Positions 11,746 to 25,784 of a DNA stretch of 64,000 nt are shown piece after piece. Made by a program: the position numbers and the translations under genes. How positions within the stretch are numbered: the first letter of the stretch is position 1; each line of letters starts with the position of its first letter. The notes beneath the pieces were generated by a model. The model saw nothing but the letters and a program-made list of their open reading frames with translations. It had not been told where the DNA came from and searched no databases. Source of the DNA: Kappaphycus alvarezii (lineage: Eukaryota; Rhodophyta; Florideophyceae; Gigartinales; Solieriaceae); NCBI GenBank assembly GCA_002205965.3, contig NADL03000612.1, positions 806,001 through 870,000 on the forward strand. The letters are read 5' to 3'.

Positions 11746-14571
11746 CATGTATTCGGGTCACTTGCCATATCTGTCACACATTCCTCACCCCTACTTTCAA
11801 ACCCATGCAAAGTTGAATGATTAATTGACACAATAATTTCCAGTGTAGGGACCTGCGCCAGTACGCCCGGCAATGTGCCAACGTGGCCCTGAAATGCACT
11901 GTGCAACACTGAATATTGTGAAAAGCTTAACCAGGGACCTGCAGCCCTGTTACATCTGGGTACCATAGGCCGCAAGCGTTAAATCGAAGTTGCTCTACAA
12001 GCCTGAGTGAACCTCAAATTACATGCCCGGAATATTTCCGCCGCCTATGTTTCTTTTGATATTCTTGTTGGCTTGAAACATGTTTAAGTCGAAACCCCAT
12101 CCAGAAATATCAGAATAATATGTAGTTGTGCTATCACCGACCGATAAAAATCAGATATTAGACCATGGAGACACTTCGGGCTCTGCGAGCCCAGTGTATG
12201 TCGTCGACTTAATGCCGCCGAGTTCTCGCGGATCTGACTTAATAATTGTCGTATTGCTTTTGAAGAACGGATGGAAATTCTACCAGTACTGTAGAGCATA
12301 TCTCTAGCGAATTTCCTGATCGCTATTGCGATCAAAAGCAAAAAAGGAAATTTCTCTTACATCGGTACTAATCAAGATAGCGATCAGAAAACATCTTTTA
12401 GGGTATATTTTGAAGTCCAATCATCTGCGGTCGTAGCTATTTCAATGGTTAAATTTATCCAATATCGCTGTCAGTGTGCTCCCGTTATTCACTAGCATCT
12501 TCACTTCTGAAAGCTAGGCCACTGGCTGCATAGATACGTTTTTCGTCGTTTCGCAGTCGACATGCAAAAGTATTGACTCCGCATTCACCTCTTATAGACG
12601 CCCTGCTCTCTTATACCATCTTACATTCCCAAAGTAACCTCCATCACATTCCTCATTCCTCCAAGCGTCCCCGTCACATCCCATCTCCCGAAGCGCCATC
12701 TATCACACCCACATTCCACAAAGCCTCTTCAATCACACCCCACACATACTGAAGCTTCCCCAAACACATCTTCCATCTGTTCCCCATCGAGGTGTAGTTT
12801 ACCGACGTCGTGACGGAAGACGAAGAAATCGAAGATGGGGTCCAATCAGGGCTTATAAGCGCCCAATCGCCATCCAATGAGGCAGTCAAAACACCGATTC
12901 GATCAACCCTCTCAATGCCAAGTCCAATCGCTGACCTCAGTTCCCAGACGCCGCAACCTTATAGCTCCTTGAATGCTGCCAATATTACAAATTCATGGGC
13001 AACTCCGCTAGCGAATGGAATGATAAAGCCTGAAAATTCTGCTCATACGAGGAGCTTCAGTGCTACTGCGCAAGCATCAAAGCACAAAATTCGACTTTTT
13101 GCGGGGTGGGGGGGGGGGCAAAGCCTTGGCCGTAGCAGAGGTGGTCGCGAATGCAGAGGTGGTCGAGGTGCCGCAGAGGGTGTCTCAATAGGATCCATAT
13201 TATATCTGCAGGCGAAATGAAAGCTAAAAAACGGAGCATGCAAGAAGAAAACGTTGGAAAGTGAATTCTCTGAGATGACTATCGGCGAACGGGCGAGCAT
13301 ATTTTGCTCCAATGCCGTGTAAAAACTCATCACTCAGTGCACGGTAAAAGTCATCGCGCCCAGTCTCTGTGGGTTTGTAGTCTTGTTTGACGCAGATAAA
13401 AGACCGGATGAATGAATAAATTAACCTACATGAGTACGGAGAGGATCCTCTTACCACGGCTGAATTGTACCGTTTCCTGTAAATTGATTTTTACTCACTT
13501 CTCTTCATTCAATTTTGAGTAGACTGCTGTTTCTATCGGGGGATTATGAACTAGTTTGCTGTCTCTCCGTCTTCCGTGGTTTACCTTTTCCAACCTGCTT
13601 GCATACTCTCCTACAAGGAGGGGCGAGGAGGGAGTGATCACCTGAAACTTACAAAGTTATCAAACACGAAGTATTCTAGAGTTCGAATACTCAGTGTTCA
13701 AGGGGACCAGGAAGGCTTTTTTCCTGTCTGTTGCAATTAATTGCGTTTCTAAACGATGAACTATTTTCGGCGGACCACGCGACCACGCGACCATCAGAAA
13801 TTAAGGTAAATATGTTGAGTGCTGGGAAGGCAGACAAGGAGGGGAATTCTGCCGACGCCGTTTCCGAGGAGCTGTTCCGCATGGCATTAGAAATAAGTTC
13901 TCAAGAAAAAATAAGCAAACTGAGTCCTTCATCATGCTGCTTGCCAATACCGTTGACGAGAAGGGAGAGAAGACCTTACAAGTTTGTATTACCACCGCAA
14001 ATCGTTGATGTGGAAAGGATTGCCTCATAAATATACTTCGTTCACGAGGGCTCACTGTTTTTGGTCATAATGGGCAATCTCCCTGGCTGTCATCCCTTCC
14101 TTACCCATTCTTAATTTGAAATCAATAGGAGCGATCAAGCAGGAGAGTAATAATACAAAAAATACCTCTCAGATGAGAGAGAAACGGGTGAGTGAAGCAA
14201 GAGAGAGCCAATATTGCTCGTAGTGGTACTATTTTTATAAAACAAACTTGTAGAAGAGGCTTGAGAAGTGGTACAGGGAAATGTGTAGTACAGTAGCATT
14301 TGGGGTGTACAGTAGAGGCTGTAAGCCGGGGAGAGTGGACTGGACCCCCATGGCCCATGTGGGGACACCAGGTGGACCATTAGGTAATTGATTAGATATT
14401 TTAGAATAGGTAGCTCCTATTGGTGGATCGAGGAGGTGGCGGTAGTGGGGCCACTTGTACTTTAGGAGCAACGTACAGTAGTGCAGATTTACAGTAGTTG
14501 TAGTAGGGTAGCTCACCTTATAAGGAGGACGGTAGGAGTGAGAGTAGCAAAGTTGTAAAGGCAAGCACCCT

Positions 14572-14859
14572 TTGGCCCCCAACTCTAGGTCTTCAAGCCG
14601 TCGACACCTCTACGGTGACCCCTTTATCCCCCTTAAGGTTAATCGCCCGCCCAATAAACCTACTCCTTTACTAGTGCTTCCCTCGAAACCTCCTCTAGGC
14701 GAATATCCGTGCTCCTGCGGTGCTCGTCTGCGTTCTAGGTACCCTTTTGTTAGTGGCTACCGACGCACCCTATTGGTCTTATACCACAAAATAAACGTGG
14801 AGAGGGGCAGTCTCAAAAAAACACTACTCCTGCCTTCGATCGCCCCGCAAGTTTCTTGA
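14572..14859 (+). pseudogene. possible zinc-binding tail of a non-LTR retroelement
   Basis: A plus-strand frame of 95 codons contains CSCGAR with basic residues after it, loosely like the CCHC finger upstream of the endonuclease in R2/R4-type retroelements. The expected His and last Cys are not clear and no reverse transcriptase lies next to it. This is a weak call, noted because three better fragments of such elements lie at 41.9-48.8 kb. Confidence 0.2.
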
Positions 14860-14862
14860 TTC

Positions 14863-14897
14863 CGGACGATCCAGATATCGGACGATCCAGATATCGG
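14863..14897. repeat. two-copy tandem repeat
   Basis: The 16-base unit CGGACGATCCAGATAT occurs twice head to tail, followed by a third CGGAC start. Confidence 0.8.
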
Positions 14898-15500
14898 ACC
14901 GGAGATTTTCTTGGCGACAAGACCACTTCCCGTGAAGGGAAACAGTGTCGGAGTTAAGAATATTACAGCCGTGAGTGTGTGTAGGAGCACGGAACTGAGA
15001 AGTACAGCAAAGTGCTTCGATTCATGTAAAACTTTAGCGGGAAAGGCAAATCTCCATAACCTGCACAGGCTGTATTTTCCCCTTTGGGTGCGAGTACCGA
15101 GAAGTTGTCTAACAGCTAATCCAGAATCAAAGAACTTTCAACGTATCTCTTGGCTGCAAAAATTAGATATCGATGCGGTATTGAATGTAAAAAAGCAGCA
15201 AAATATGCAATTAGTGCGGTAAAATGCGGTGGATTAGCGAGCGATCCGTACGATAGTATAAGAAAAAAAGGAAAAAATGCAAAAGAATTGATTTGAAAGC
15301 CACAGAGAGCATCAATAGAAAGAACCACTTAAAGAAAATTGGCAATCTATGAATGGAACTTAGACCTTTATTGTTGTGTGGGAGGCCGTAGAACAACCAA
15401 GAATTGAGGAAGAGTAATTTGCAGTATAGATTCCAAAGTTGGCAGTTATATAGCACTTTTCGACAGATAACTATCTAGCTAAAGGTCTATGTTGGTCTCG

Positions 15501-18500
15501 GAAACAGTAAACTCCCTACATAGCCTTCCTTTTAAGTTTTTCCGGTGTATCAAATGCGAAAATAGACGTGAAAGCTTAATTTGCTGAGAGATGTCGAAGA
15601 GACAAACGTTGAAGCCATCTTATTATACAAAATCATCATTTTCAAAAGTTAAAAGAAAAAATACTTGCAAATATCAAACATCTAGTGTTAATTCTTTCAA
15701 ATAATGTACAGGTGTCTATATAGTATAGTTGAAGCCTAAAAGTTTTCGGTCAAAAGATTAATATCATTTTTTCTCGAGGTCCAATCAAACCGGTTGTATA
15801 CATTGGTCTCTAAGACCAAGGATGAAGAAATAATGCTTACGAAAACATCCATTTATTCTTTTTGTTAAGTTTTTCAACAAATTTTCGAAAGCCAAAATGT
15901 TTGGAAGATATTCCGTTTCGGTTATTTTCATTATATTACAGTCATTTTTAATCTAGAAAATGATTTCTTAGACACCGACGCTATCTCACGGGAATCTAGA
16001 AGTAGCTCTGGTGAGTAGGTTAAAAAATATATAGCTGAAAATACCCTAATGTAAAACAAATGTACACTAAACGCGAGACTAACTCTTTTGGTAGTAGTAT
16101 CTGGCTGTAATAATGTAGCAACAGAGTAGGCTGATGAAAAAAAGAAGAATTAGACAAGTAATAGGCCTCTCGCTCTAGTCGGACTCATTTTCTTGACATA
16201 TTGTCTCTTCAAATAGAATTTTTTTGTAAAAAGATTCTAGTGAAGGAGTGCGTTTTGGCGTAAGACGTGTTTTTCGGAAAAGAAATACGTATGTATGGTA
16301 AAGCAAATAAGTTTCATATTAATGAACAAGGGAAGTTAAGCAGGAGCGTTAAGTACCTTGAACAGGTTCAATATTTTATCCTGTATTGGCTCCTTGCGTT
16401 GCAAAAAATTTGAACAACCTGTAAACATTGCTAGTTTAAAGGCTGATACATCATAGAAACAGATTAGTTTCTCATTTTCTCCGATTTTATCGATGTAAAA
16501 AAGCAATCGAAATTAATAGAAATCATTTCACGTAATGTATTGCGCTTGAGGAAATTAGAAATAACCAAACCCATGAATATACTAACGTGTACATTGATGT
16601 AACATTTTCTGTTTACTAAACTTTCTGCGCAATAGATCAGATCTTCAGCGCAGAGGAGAAGTTGAACGTAGAAATAGATTGGTTAAATAGATTTATTGAT
16701 TTTATATATTTGCTACGAGTATTAGGACTGCCCCTTGAACTACAGAATGCTAGTACTTCGCGAAGAATCAGATCAAGAGAACCAATAAAACTAGGGGTTC
16801 AAAAATGGACAGAAGTAGTTGAGCAGCTCTGAATATCTCTACTGGGCTATATTGTGTTGTCAGCAACGACAAACTTCAGCTTTCTACGCTAAAAGGATGA
16901 CAGATTCCGTAGCACTATGTTTCAGTAAATATCACGGAAGAACAATAAAAGAGGTAATGTTAGATGTCATAGAGATAGTATGAGTGGCAAAACACGGACT
17001 GATAAGTGTGTAGTTAGCCAACTTGAAGTTGAATAAGTCATTCCAGATGCGAAGATTAGGAGGCGGGTGCAGCTAAAACACCGATATGGCTGTCAGACAT
17101 GCAGCCCTGGTGGCCAAGACGGTAAAATGAGTAGTCATTGAGGTTACAATTATCAAAAGCGGGCAGTGGTTGAAGTCTGTGTCAGCTAAGTAAGCCACAT
17201 AAAAAGTATTGAACGCAGAGAAGAGTTAGGCCAGTCTTTGTTTCAGTACTTGCGTTTTAACCGAAAATATCAGGTCTAAGTTCGGGGCCATTGATACGAA
17301 TTGCAAGCAACGACCCGGTCGTCCCAGAAATCAAAAGAGTAGATCAATATAGGATCACTAACACCTGCTTTGCCGGTGGTCGCACACTACTGGTTACAAT
17401 TACTATATACATATATATACGAGTTCTCGTTTATCTTTTTTGCTCGCTATTTCAAAAATGCAAACGAAAACTTCTAGGTCGCTCTTGGAGATAATAAATT
17501 CGGTATCATTGTCTGTTTACATCAGAAAACGTAGTAGAACGCTCCATTATAACCTCAAAAGTTCTTTTAGTTCACTATAGTTTTCGGAGCGTTTGGCGTA
17601 AAAAAGAACAAGACTATGTCAAATATGTTTGGATCAGTCAAGATGTTCTTCTGCCGAAAAGAAGTTCTAGTTCTAGCTGATCTCTGTTAAAGAAAACCAT
17701 TGAGAAAATATTGCAGAAATGCAACGAAATGAACCTTTGAAAAAACTCTATACGGTATTTATAGCCAAACATTCGCGCCATTTAGAACTTTATTTTGAAA
17801 TTTAATATATATGGAACTAGGCAGTCGGCACCTCAAACCAAATTATCCTGGATATATACATGTTTATATAAAATATTTTACTAAGAAAGGTTTTTAATTG
17901 CCCAGTATGAGCTGAGTACATCCAGAAACAAAACGCTCGGGTTACCAGTCATTATTTTTCTACATTGTTTTTTTTGAGTTTCTTCTGAAAACTTTTCTCT
18001 ACATTTTGCTTATTTTTTGCATCTAATTTTATTATATTTAATAGAAGAAACTTGTACTGTCTCCAATATATTAATTTTTTTCAATTGGCAATAAACGTTA
18101 TAATTTCGTTGATTTTTCAAGGAAGCGAGGAATAATTATTGACTGTAGCCTTTTCTCTTGAAATAAGAAGAGTTTTTCAGATACTGACAGCGAGTAATGA
18201 CGTTTCTTCACTGCTTTATGCACAATTTCTGAAAAGTTCGCAAAATCTTGGAAAATCTTCTTACTTTATTTCGTCGGGTACCTATCCAAGGCATTTTACT
18301 TTTGCTTCTTTGTTCTTGATAGAGTACTATGGGCATATTGAGGAAAGTTTACCTTGGACAAAAAATGTTTTGGAATTTTTATTTCCGTATTTTAGGAATA
18401 TTTCTGCGTTTATCGGCTATTTTGTTTTTTAAAATAATTTCAAGATGAATTCATGGCGTATTTAGGATTTCTTTTGGAAATAATTTGATAGAGAGCAGTT

Positions 18501-21500
18501 TTCCCATTAAAAAAATACCTGTTTATGGTACATTATCGACATCGGGGAGCATTGTCTGTTTAATTTCCATTATTATTCAGTAGAAATAATATATAGATAC
18601 CCTTCTAAGGAATGTTATTTTAGTGAAGGGGAACGGCGGAAGCAATTTTTCGTCCTATGGACCGACCTATTGAGAGAACGGTACGAATATACATGTCGAT
18701 TGGTCTGTAATTAAAATAAAATTTCTTCCTGATGAGCTGGTGGTAGCAGTGGAGGGATATACGACCCAAAAATGCTCTCATTTTGAGCCAAGTAATTTTT
18801 GAACTTCTGATATAGAAGATCTCACCATGCGGCGACAAATAAGATCGTGATCGCTTTCATCATATTGCGTTCTAGCACCCTCAAATACGGTTTTCTGTTA
18901 AGTACCATTCATGTGCCTAATAAATGTGTAAAAACGTTAAAAATCATTTTGATTAAATACTTAATTTTTTATTACAATTTTTATAAATTGTGCCCACAAG
19001 ATAAACTTACTCTACAAAGCAATAACAGAGTTTCAAGGATAGTTAAAAATTCCGATCCCGATCATCATTTCACAAATATTCTTTTACAGAAAATTCTAGA
19101 CAACTTTGCACGAACCTATCCCGAGTCTCCCTCAAATTGAGCTGCTCTCCGGGATACATGATTCAAAGTTGATCAATCTAACGAGAGTAGTAATAAAGGA
19201 AGAAGACTATGTGGCGCATTTCATTCGGTATAGTACAACCGACCAAGCAGAATCATCGTCACCTTCGTCGCCACAACAATTATATTCAAAGACAAAATAG
19301 AGGGCAAAAAATATGCGAACCTCATCTCAAAAGCTATATTCAAGTGCCGACTCCCGTTATGGCGATTTTTGGAAATGAGCGGGACTAGATTCCAAAGCAC
19401 CATTGCTCACAAGACACAGTTGCGACTTTTGAAATGAATCACATGCAGTATATGGAGCCCTCACTCGATATTCTCTTCGACTTCGTTAACGCCAAAAAAA
19501 TTCATGGGAAGGAATATGGTACGAGAGAGGCCGAAGATGCCACATAACTTACGAGCAGAGGTTCAGAGACTGAAATTCTTAAAGCATTTCTTCGTAACTG
19601 GAAAAAAGACCCTAATGACAGCTACGATTTTTTTACTTCTTGTACACCTGCAAACACGTGCAAGAGGAAGACTAAAACATTATAAGTAACCATTTTGTCG
19701 CTGTTTTGCAATCAAAAAATCCCAGTACGCTTCCCCTTGTATGTAATTGAAAATTATAAGGATGATCTTCATTCATTGGCTTGCTACAGGAAGATTCTAA
19801 AACCTTTATCAGGGACATATTCGTCGACAATCTCAGAAGAGATTTAAAAAACTGTTGGATACTTGAATTATTTGTATTACTTGGCCCCGCAAAATTCGTC
19901 GTCGATAGAAAGGATTTGAATTATATACTAACTACTCTAGGTATCCACAAGACTAAAAAAATCCTTCTTTAAACAATTTCTACTTCATATATTCCTCTTA
20001 TTTCTCCCTCTATTTTATTTAATTGTCGAAAAAACCCCCACTTTGAGCTCCCGAAGTGATTGCCACTTTGGACATCTTCTACGCCGATATCCTTGCGCTC
20101 CTATGTATAGAGGTCGTGGACAGACATTTTTTCACTCCTTACATTGCTCAAACCACTTTTTACATCGCACAGATCATATATTAGATGACGAGTGCAAGGG
20201 CTAGAAAGATCAGTGGCTTCTACTGATAAAACGCTCCCCAAATAATTATTTTTAGTCCCCTTTCAGTCCCCACCGACAACCTATTTCGTTTAGACGCATC
20301 ACGTTAAAATTCATCTTCTATTATTCCAGCCAACATCGAAGAAGTTCTTAAGCCAAATTTCCCGCACTCTGTCCGTAACAAGCGCCCCCATAAACGCTTC
20401 AAAATTTTGACGAATTCTACAATTTATGAGACCTTTTTCAAAGAATCAAGCGTCTAAAGACTCGTTTCAAGTCTCCTTCGGCGCAGAAGATGCTCTTTTC
20501 AACTAAAGAGTATAAATAAATTACACTGATTAAGAACTAGTGCTCCATATCGTCAATGATAGGACTCGTTGCGCGTTGCCTGCCCAACTCATCGACACAT
20601 CGAATTTGTAAAAAGATTATCGAATTCTAGAAAAAAGAACAGCTGACTTTGGGACAAGATATTTATTGATAAAACCTCCTTCCTTAGACTGAAAGTTATC
20701 CAACTCGCCAAGATGACAGATGTTAAAGTAAACCATACGGGCGTTGAGATTCATTCAAACCTTGAAATACTACAACGCAACAAAAGCCCGCTTAGAACAA
20801 ATCGGAGACCTCTGAATCACTCCCGACTTCCCAAAAACTCAAAACGACCTTTCTGAACCCTTCCATGATCATAAAATAAGCAAATTATTCTCTGTTATTC
20901 GACATTTTCGCTTTCAAAGACTCAGAAATCCCCTCCGCGGACGCCACTCCACAAACAAGTTGAACTATAGTTTGGGCGTGAAATAAATAATTTACCGAAG
21001 AGATAATAGGACTGTGTCGTTTTGGGAATGAAAAATTAAATTTACGTTTTTACTTATATTTTATGACTTTAAATCGTACTGGCATGATCAATGCCTCCAG
21101 AAGACGATCTATCTTGCCGCCAGAATGGATAAATGGGATTACGCTTTGAATAATAGCTTTTTTTGAAGTTCTTTATGCGTAAATAGCGTTTCTTTCAGGC
21201 AGTAAGATCGCTACAAACTACTTTAATACGCTGAAGAGATATTCAGCTCTGTTCCCGTCTTCTACTTTTTGTGGACCTCGGCATTTTCAGCGAGATAACT
21301 GATCTAGGCACAAGAGTGACTTGGCATAGGAATAGTTTGTGTCAAAAAATTCAAAAATAATTCCATTCTCCGCTCTTTCTCTATATTGAAATACTACCGT
21401 AAGTATATTCGGGATGCTATCTAGAAAGTTTCTATACAATAGAAGGTAGTTTCATGCCATTTATGATCTAAAATGTTGCATTCTTGTTGAATGGAGACCC

Positions 21501-24500
21501 CGGGAAGAGTCTTGATGTTCGAATAGAATACATGTGAATAAAGGGTCAAGATAGGTGACGAAGAACGGTCGGAAGCATACAATTTAGATAAGTATTCAAT
21601 GAGTCCATCCAGAACAACTGACTCTGCTGCTATAAGAATGTCCACCCTCACTCTCGCATACGATATACGAGCCTACCTAGAGCTCTGCCAGTCGATTGAA
21701 TGGAATAGTTTGCAGTTTGAGAAAAAATACCCAACAAGTATTCGGATAAGCCGCAGGACGATTTCCCCCGGATTTTTTGAAATTTCTACGTATTGGCACA
21801 CCATTATAATTTATTTTTATTTCTTAGAAGGAAAACTATGAATAAGGAATAGATTAAATTGTCTAATTTCATGGATGACACGATTTTATTCAATCGAATT
21901 GTGCACTCTAGGATTGCATGTCCATTGGTGAAAAGTATTAGACAAAAATGCAACAGGACTGGGGATCCGTTCCAGAGCCAATTAAACTGACCTACAAGAG
22001 CTTGGAACACATTAGCTTCATCCTTTTCTTCTTCATCCTTTCTTTTTTGCAGTGTAATAGATTTGAAACGAATCTGATGATTTTGAAGCGTTTAGTAATT
22101 GATGCATGAAAATTGGGAACCGTTTGTGGTATTTGGGAGGTATTAATTCATCTAAGGGTTTGCGAACATGAAAAGTAAATTAAAAGATAAGTTACGTTTC
22201 AAGAATAATTGAGGTATTACAGGGACTAGTTTAAGTCCATTTCCAAAAACCCATTCTTCAACTACAAGTTCCCAAAGCCAGCATTATTCGAAGACGACGT
22301 ATGACGTAACGGTCATTTTCTACAAAAAGCAAGTGTACGTAGTCCATTTTTTTGATAAGCTGACATCTAGGTTGATATTTGACGGTCTAAACCCAATAAA
22401 TGTACCACATATGCCTATAATCGCCAATTTAAATTAAAGTATCGCCGTAGAAATAAGAAGGGCTCGTATACAATTAAATTGAGCAATTATTGAGTCATTA
22501 CGTATTAAGCTCTTCTCATTGTCCCTACTACTGTCTGCAACCAATCTGCAGTTAACTTCCATTTTTTCTGATTCCCTGTCAAATTTGGTTTGGAACAAAC
22601 GGTGCGACAATAAAGGATTTATTTCTTTTTGTTAAATTTCTAACATTGACTTATTTATGCGCATTTTTCCATTTAACTGCACTTTTCCATCGCGATGAAT
22701 TCCTCAATGAGCTACCTTGATGGGATCAAATCCGTCTTAAAGTACCGTTGCAGGTTCATCACCATCAGTTTTTCGGATTTTTCGAAGTATTATTTCCTTC
22801 TGTGGATTCATTTTCTGTGGTAATTCTATATCCTTCATAAGGAGAGTACTCCAAACATCCTCGTCCGCTCGAGTTTTTATAGTAGTCTTATTTATGTCAA
22901 TCTCGTCATTTTAAGCCTCAGCCCGATCGCCTGCTTTCTTCCACGCAAAGAATGAAGTTCACTCTGAAGCGATTATCGAGGTACCTTTTACGCTATTTGT
23001 GCGATCTAATAAAAATGATGAATAATTTTCTTCATTAAAAGTTTTGTTCCGAGAATTTTCAATCTCTGGTGCTGTTCCAAGAGCGGAAGCAAATGGAATG
23101 AGTGCAGTACCAGAAAATCACCTTCTTCATCCAAAATTGTCTGCTGGTCGTATCCTTGTTCTAACTATTGGATACAGTTAAACTATCTCAGGAGGATGAT
23201 GATGGTTACAGCATTCTGTCCTCGTATGCGACTCTCAAAACTTTCTGCTTCCGCATTTGCTCCCAGCGAGCTCCTCTAAAGGTTCCTTTTCTTTTTGAAA
23301 GTACCCCATATCCCAAACCCGATGTTTTTCTTGCTTCTCACGGAACTATTTTGGAGTTCCTTGCGTGAGAATATTTGATACACCGGTGTCCGTTGATCGA
23401 GATTAAATAATCTTTGAGAGATTGCGTTCAACAATTTGCTTATAATGTGGATTACTTAACTCAGATTCCATTAAAGTCCATTAAAAGCCAAGAACGGACG
23501 GTGTCTACCCCCTAGAGAGCTTAAATGCACTGATTAGATTTTTTCACTTGGAAGATGTTTTGATAGAACAGCTCTTCTTACAATATCCTTAACCGTGAAC
23601 AAAGGACATTTCGTGTCTCTTTCGTGCATTGCATCCTTTAGAATTAAGCAAAGACATCTGATCAAAAGCGAAGTTTGAACTCTAAATAGGACCGATATTG
23701 CTAACTTTACTCGCACGCAGAGGATCTAGTTTGAGACTATGCCTTTTCATAAATTTTGCAGATAACATCATTATCGAATAATTTATCGACAGGTGTGTAT
23801 AAAGGAGCTCCATTCACTCTGATCCACTGAAATACAGTGCATCTCAATTATTTTCGACGCTTCTTCCACATCTACGAGCGAAACAATAACCGCATTGCAA
23901 AATCGTGAAGCAATATCTTTCATATAAAATATTGGTGCTCCTTCAATTCAGCCACGCATATGAAATTTATTTTAACGTCCTCCTCAAAGTTCAAAGTAGC
24001 TTCCTAAAAGATATTTTGCGCACATCGAGTGTCCTAACAGACGTTTTTAGATGGAGAGCTTTTGCACGACAGCTTCGATAGATTTGCTCCAAGACTTGCG
24101 AAGAAATCTGGTAAGTTTGCAGAGAATATTCATATCCTTTAGACGTAAGTGCGAGTAAAGGTGTAGTTTTGAAACGAATTATATCTGCTGGTTTTATCAT
24201 AAAGCGCGATTTTGGGTTACAGAAATCATCCAAAAATTCTTTCGTTTCAAGGAGTGATTGCTGTTTCTAAAGATAGCTTTAAAAATTCGATATTTGAGAC
24301 ATGAAAGCATGGAGAGGAGATTGAGTTTCACTACCCTCGGAAACGTATATTGCAAGACCCAATTTTCTATCCAATACTTCGAGAACGCCTGGTATAATTA
24401 TGAGCACACGAGGTGTCTGTGAATTGGGTACATAAGTTTAGCTCAGGAAACAATTTTTCAAATAGAAGATGATCATCGCAACTTCTGATTTAGATGGGAG

Positions 24501-25430
24501 TAAGAACTTTATTCACTTTCATAATTTCACGAGGAAATATCCATCTAACGAATTTGAGCTCTACATCCCTCCCATTATGAACATAAATATAGTAGAATGG
24601 CTCAAAATATAAGGACAACAACTTAAGTTCTATGGCCATCGCCAAAAAAAGACAGCGCAAACTGATGACTTAATTTTTTCTACCGATTGGGGGAAACTAA
24701 GATCCAGAAAAGGATATAGGTCGTTTTGCATACGTATCGTATAAGACTTGATGGGTATTCCGCTTAATAGGCTCTTTTGCCCTTGACATGCTGTGACCGT
24801 GGACGAAAACACCCGTTTAGGTTTTCGATTTCTTCCTTCCTTTGGAGCCTTCTCCATAATAACTATTTGTTTCTCGGATTTTCAAAGTGGAAATGACATG
24901 AACAGAGGTCCCATGATATCGTGTTGGAGCTCCGTATTCGAATAGTTTAATACAAAGCCCGACTTTAACAGTAGTTTACGAGCGAGTGGTAAGTCGTCAA
25001 TGTTCCACAATCTTTTGCGTCCGTTGATCTGGTGGCGATGACTGTCACAAATGGTCGTTCAGAGTAGTATACCTCATGCTCTACTACATAACTGTACTGT
25101 GCAGTACTACAGCACCAAGCGCGCTTTACGATAGCCCTGCCATCTGGATTTTTTGGGCACAGTCACAGCATGTTGCCGATTCAGCTCAGTCGTGGCCCTT
25201 GGCTGGGCACGAACGTTTGTACAGAATGCACTGTGCGCCAACTCTACCCTTTTCAATGTTTTCCGCTCAAGTAGGACCCCATCGCAGAAGGCCTTGACGG
25301 ATGCAATCCACGAAAGACAGCATGTAGAGCTACGCGTCGGTAACGAACCCCGCCGTGTAATACGGTATATGTAGAATTACAGCAAGCAAATAATTACACT
25401 ATCGTGAGCGATATCGCTAGCTTTATTTAG
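15501..25430. other. AT-rich gene desert, left of the gene island
   Basis: About 10 kb with clearly lower GC than the flanks and many A/T runs. Reading frames rarely exceed 80-100 codons. I looked at the longer ones (18139-18432, 18847-19140 and 19781-19972 on plus; 21421-21651, 23991-24233 and 24630-24857 on minus) and recognise no family in any. Between about 23500 and 24860 the minus strand shows several neighbouring open stretches broken by stops, which might be one decayed gene. No rRNA or convincing tRNA was seen. Confidence 0.6.
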
Positions 25431-25497
25431 GGTAGTTCAGCAGATTGTGACCCTCAAAATATTTTGAATATTATGTACAGTACAGTAGTGTACAATA
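25091..25497. promoter_or_regulatory. TACAGTA/TACTGTA word cluster upstream of RRN3
   Basis: Words of the type GTACTG/CAGTAC occur at 25091-25114, and TGTACAGTACAGTAGTGTAC occurs at 25474-25493, about 290 bases before the RRN3 start codon. The same word family lies upstream of most other host genes in the window. A promoter role is inference. Confidence 0.4.
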
Positions 25498-25784
25498 CGA
25501 TCAAGAGCGCTCTTTATTTCCGAATAATTTTTCGAGAATTTATCTAGAAAAAGAACTGCGTGTTCTACGGCAAAGATGAGGAAACGACAGCGCAGGTGTG
25601 CAAGTCACCCACCGCCGGTGGCCGGTTATACCGTATGCGCACGTTTTCGGCACGTTTTCGGCAAAACATACGCAACCTCGACAGCAAAACCCATCGCCTA
25701 CCAGGTAGCCCAGCTGCAGCCCGTCCCCAATTCACATAAATCACCCTACTCCAAACTAGACATTCTCTCCTTTCCACTGTCAAA

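Larger units (their letters stand above)
11746..15500. other. mixed debris with no convincing gene
   Basis: Contains a C-rich stretch at 12590-12780 resembling the leader of copia fossil I. It is followed by a plus-strand frame (12810-13220) ending in a Gly/Arg-rich patch, possibly gag-like but not provable. Other short frames (13731-14030, 14235-14582 on minus, 14911-15222) carry no domain I recognise. A G-run sits at about 13107-13117. TACAGTA words cluster at 14288-14315 and 14473-14497. Confidence 0.4.

Noticed and set aside
17103-17190. tRNA-like start (GCCCTGGTGGCCAAGACGG) followed by a GTGGTTGAAGTC box
   Set aside because: The acceptor stem has no partner and the T-arm does not pair; a chance resemblance to a Ser/Leu tRNA.
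21421-21651. Minus-strand frame starting MRVDILIAAES, reminiscent of the VDILIG motif of BEL/Pao elements
   Set aside because: Only this short word agrees and nothing before or after it resembles protease or reverse transcriptase.
15501-25430. Search for a CRISPR array, rRNA genes or an organelle fragment in the AT-rich block
   Set aside because: No regularly spaced repeats, no rRNA landmark sequences and no organellar protein frames were seen.
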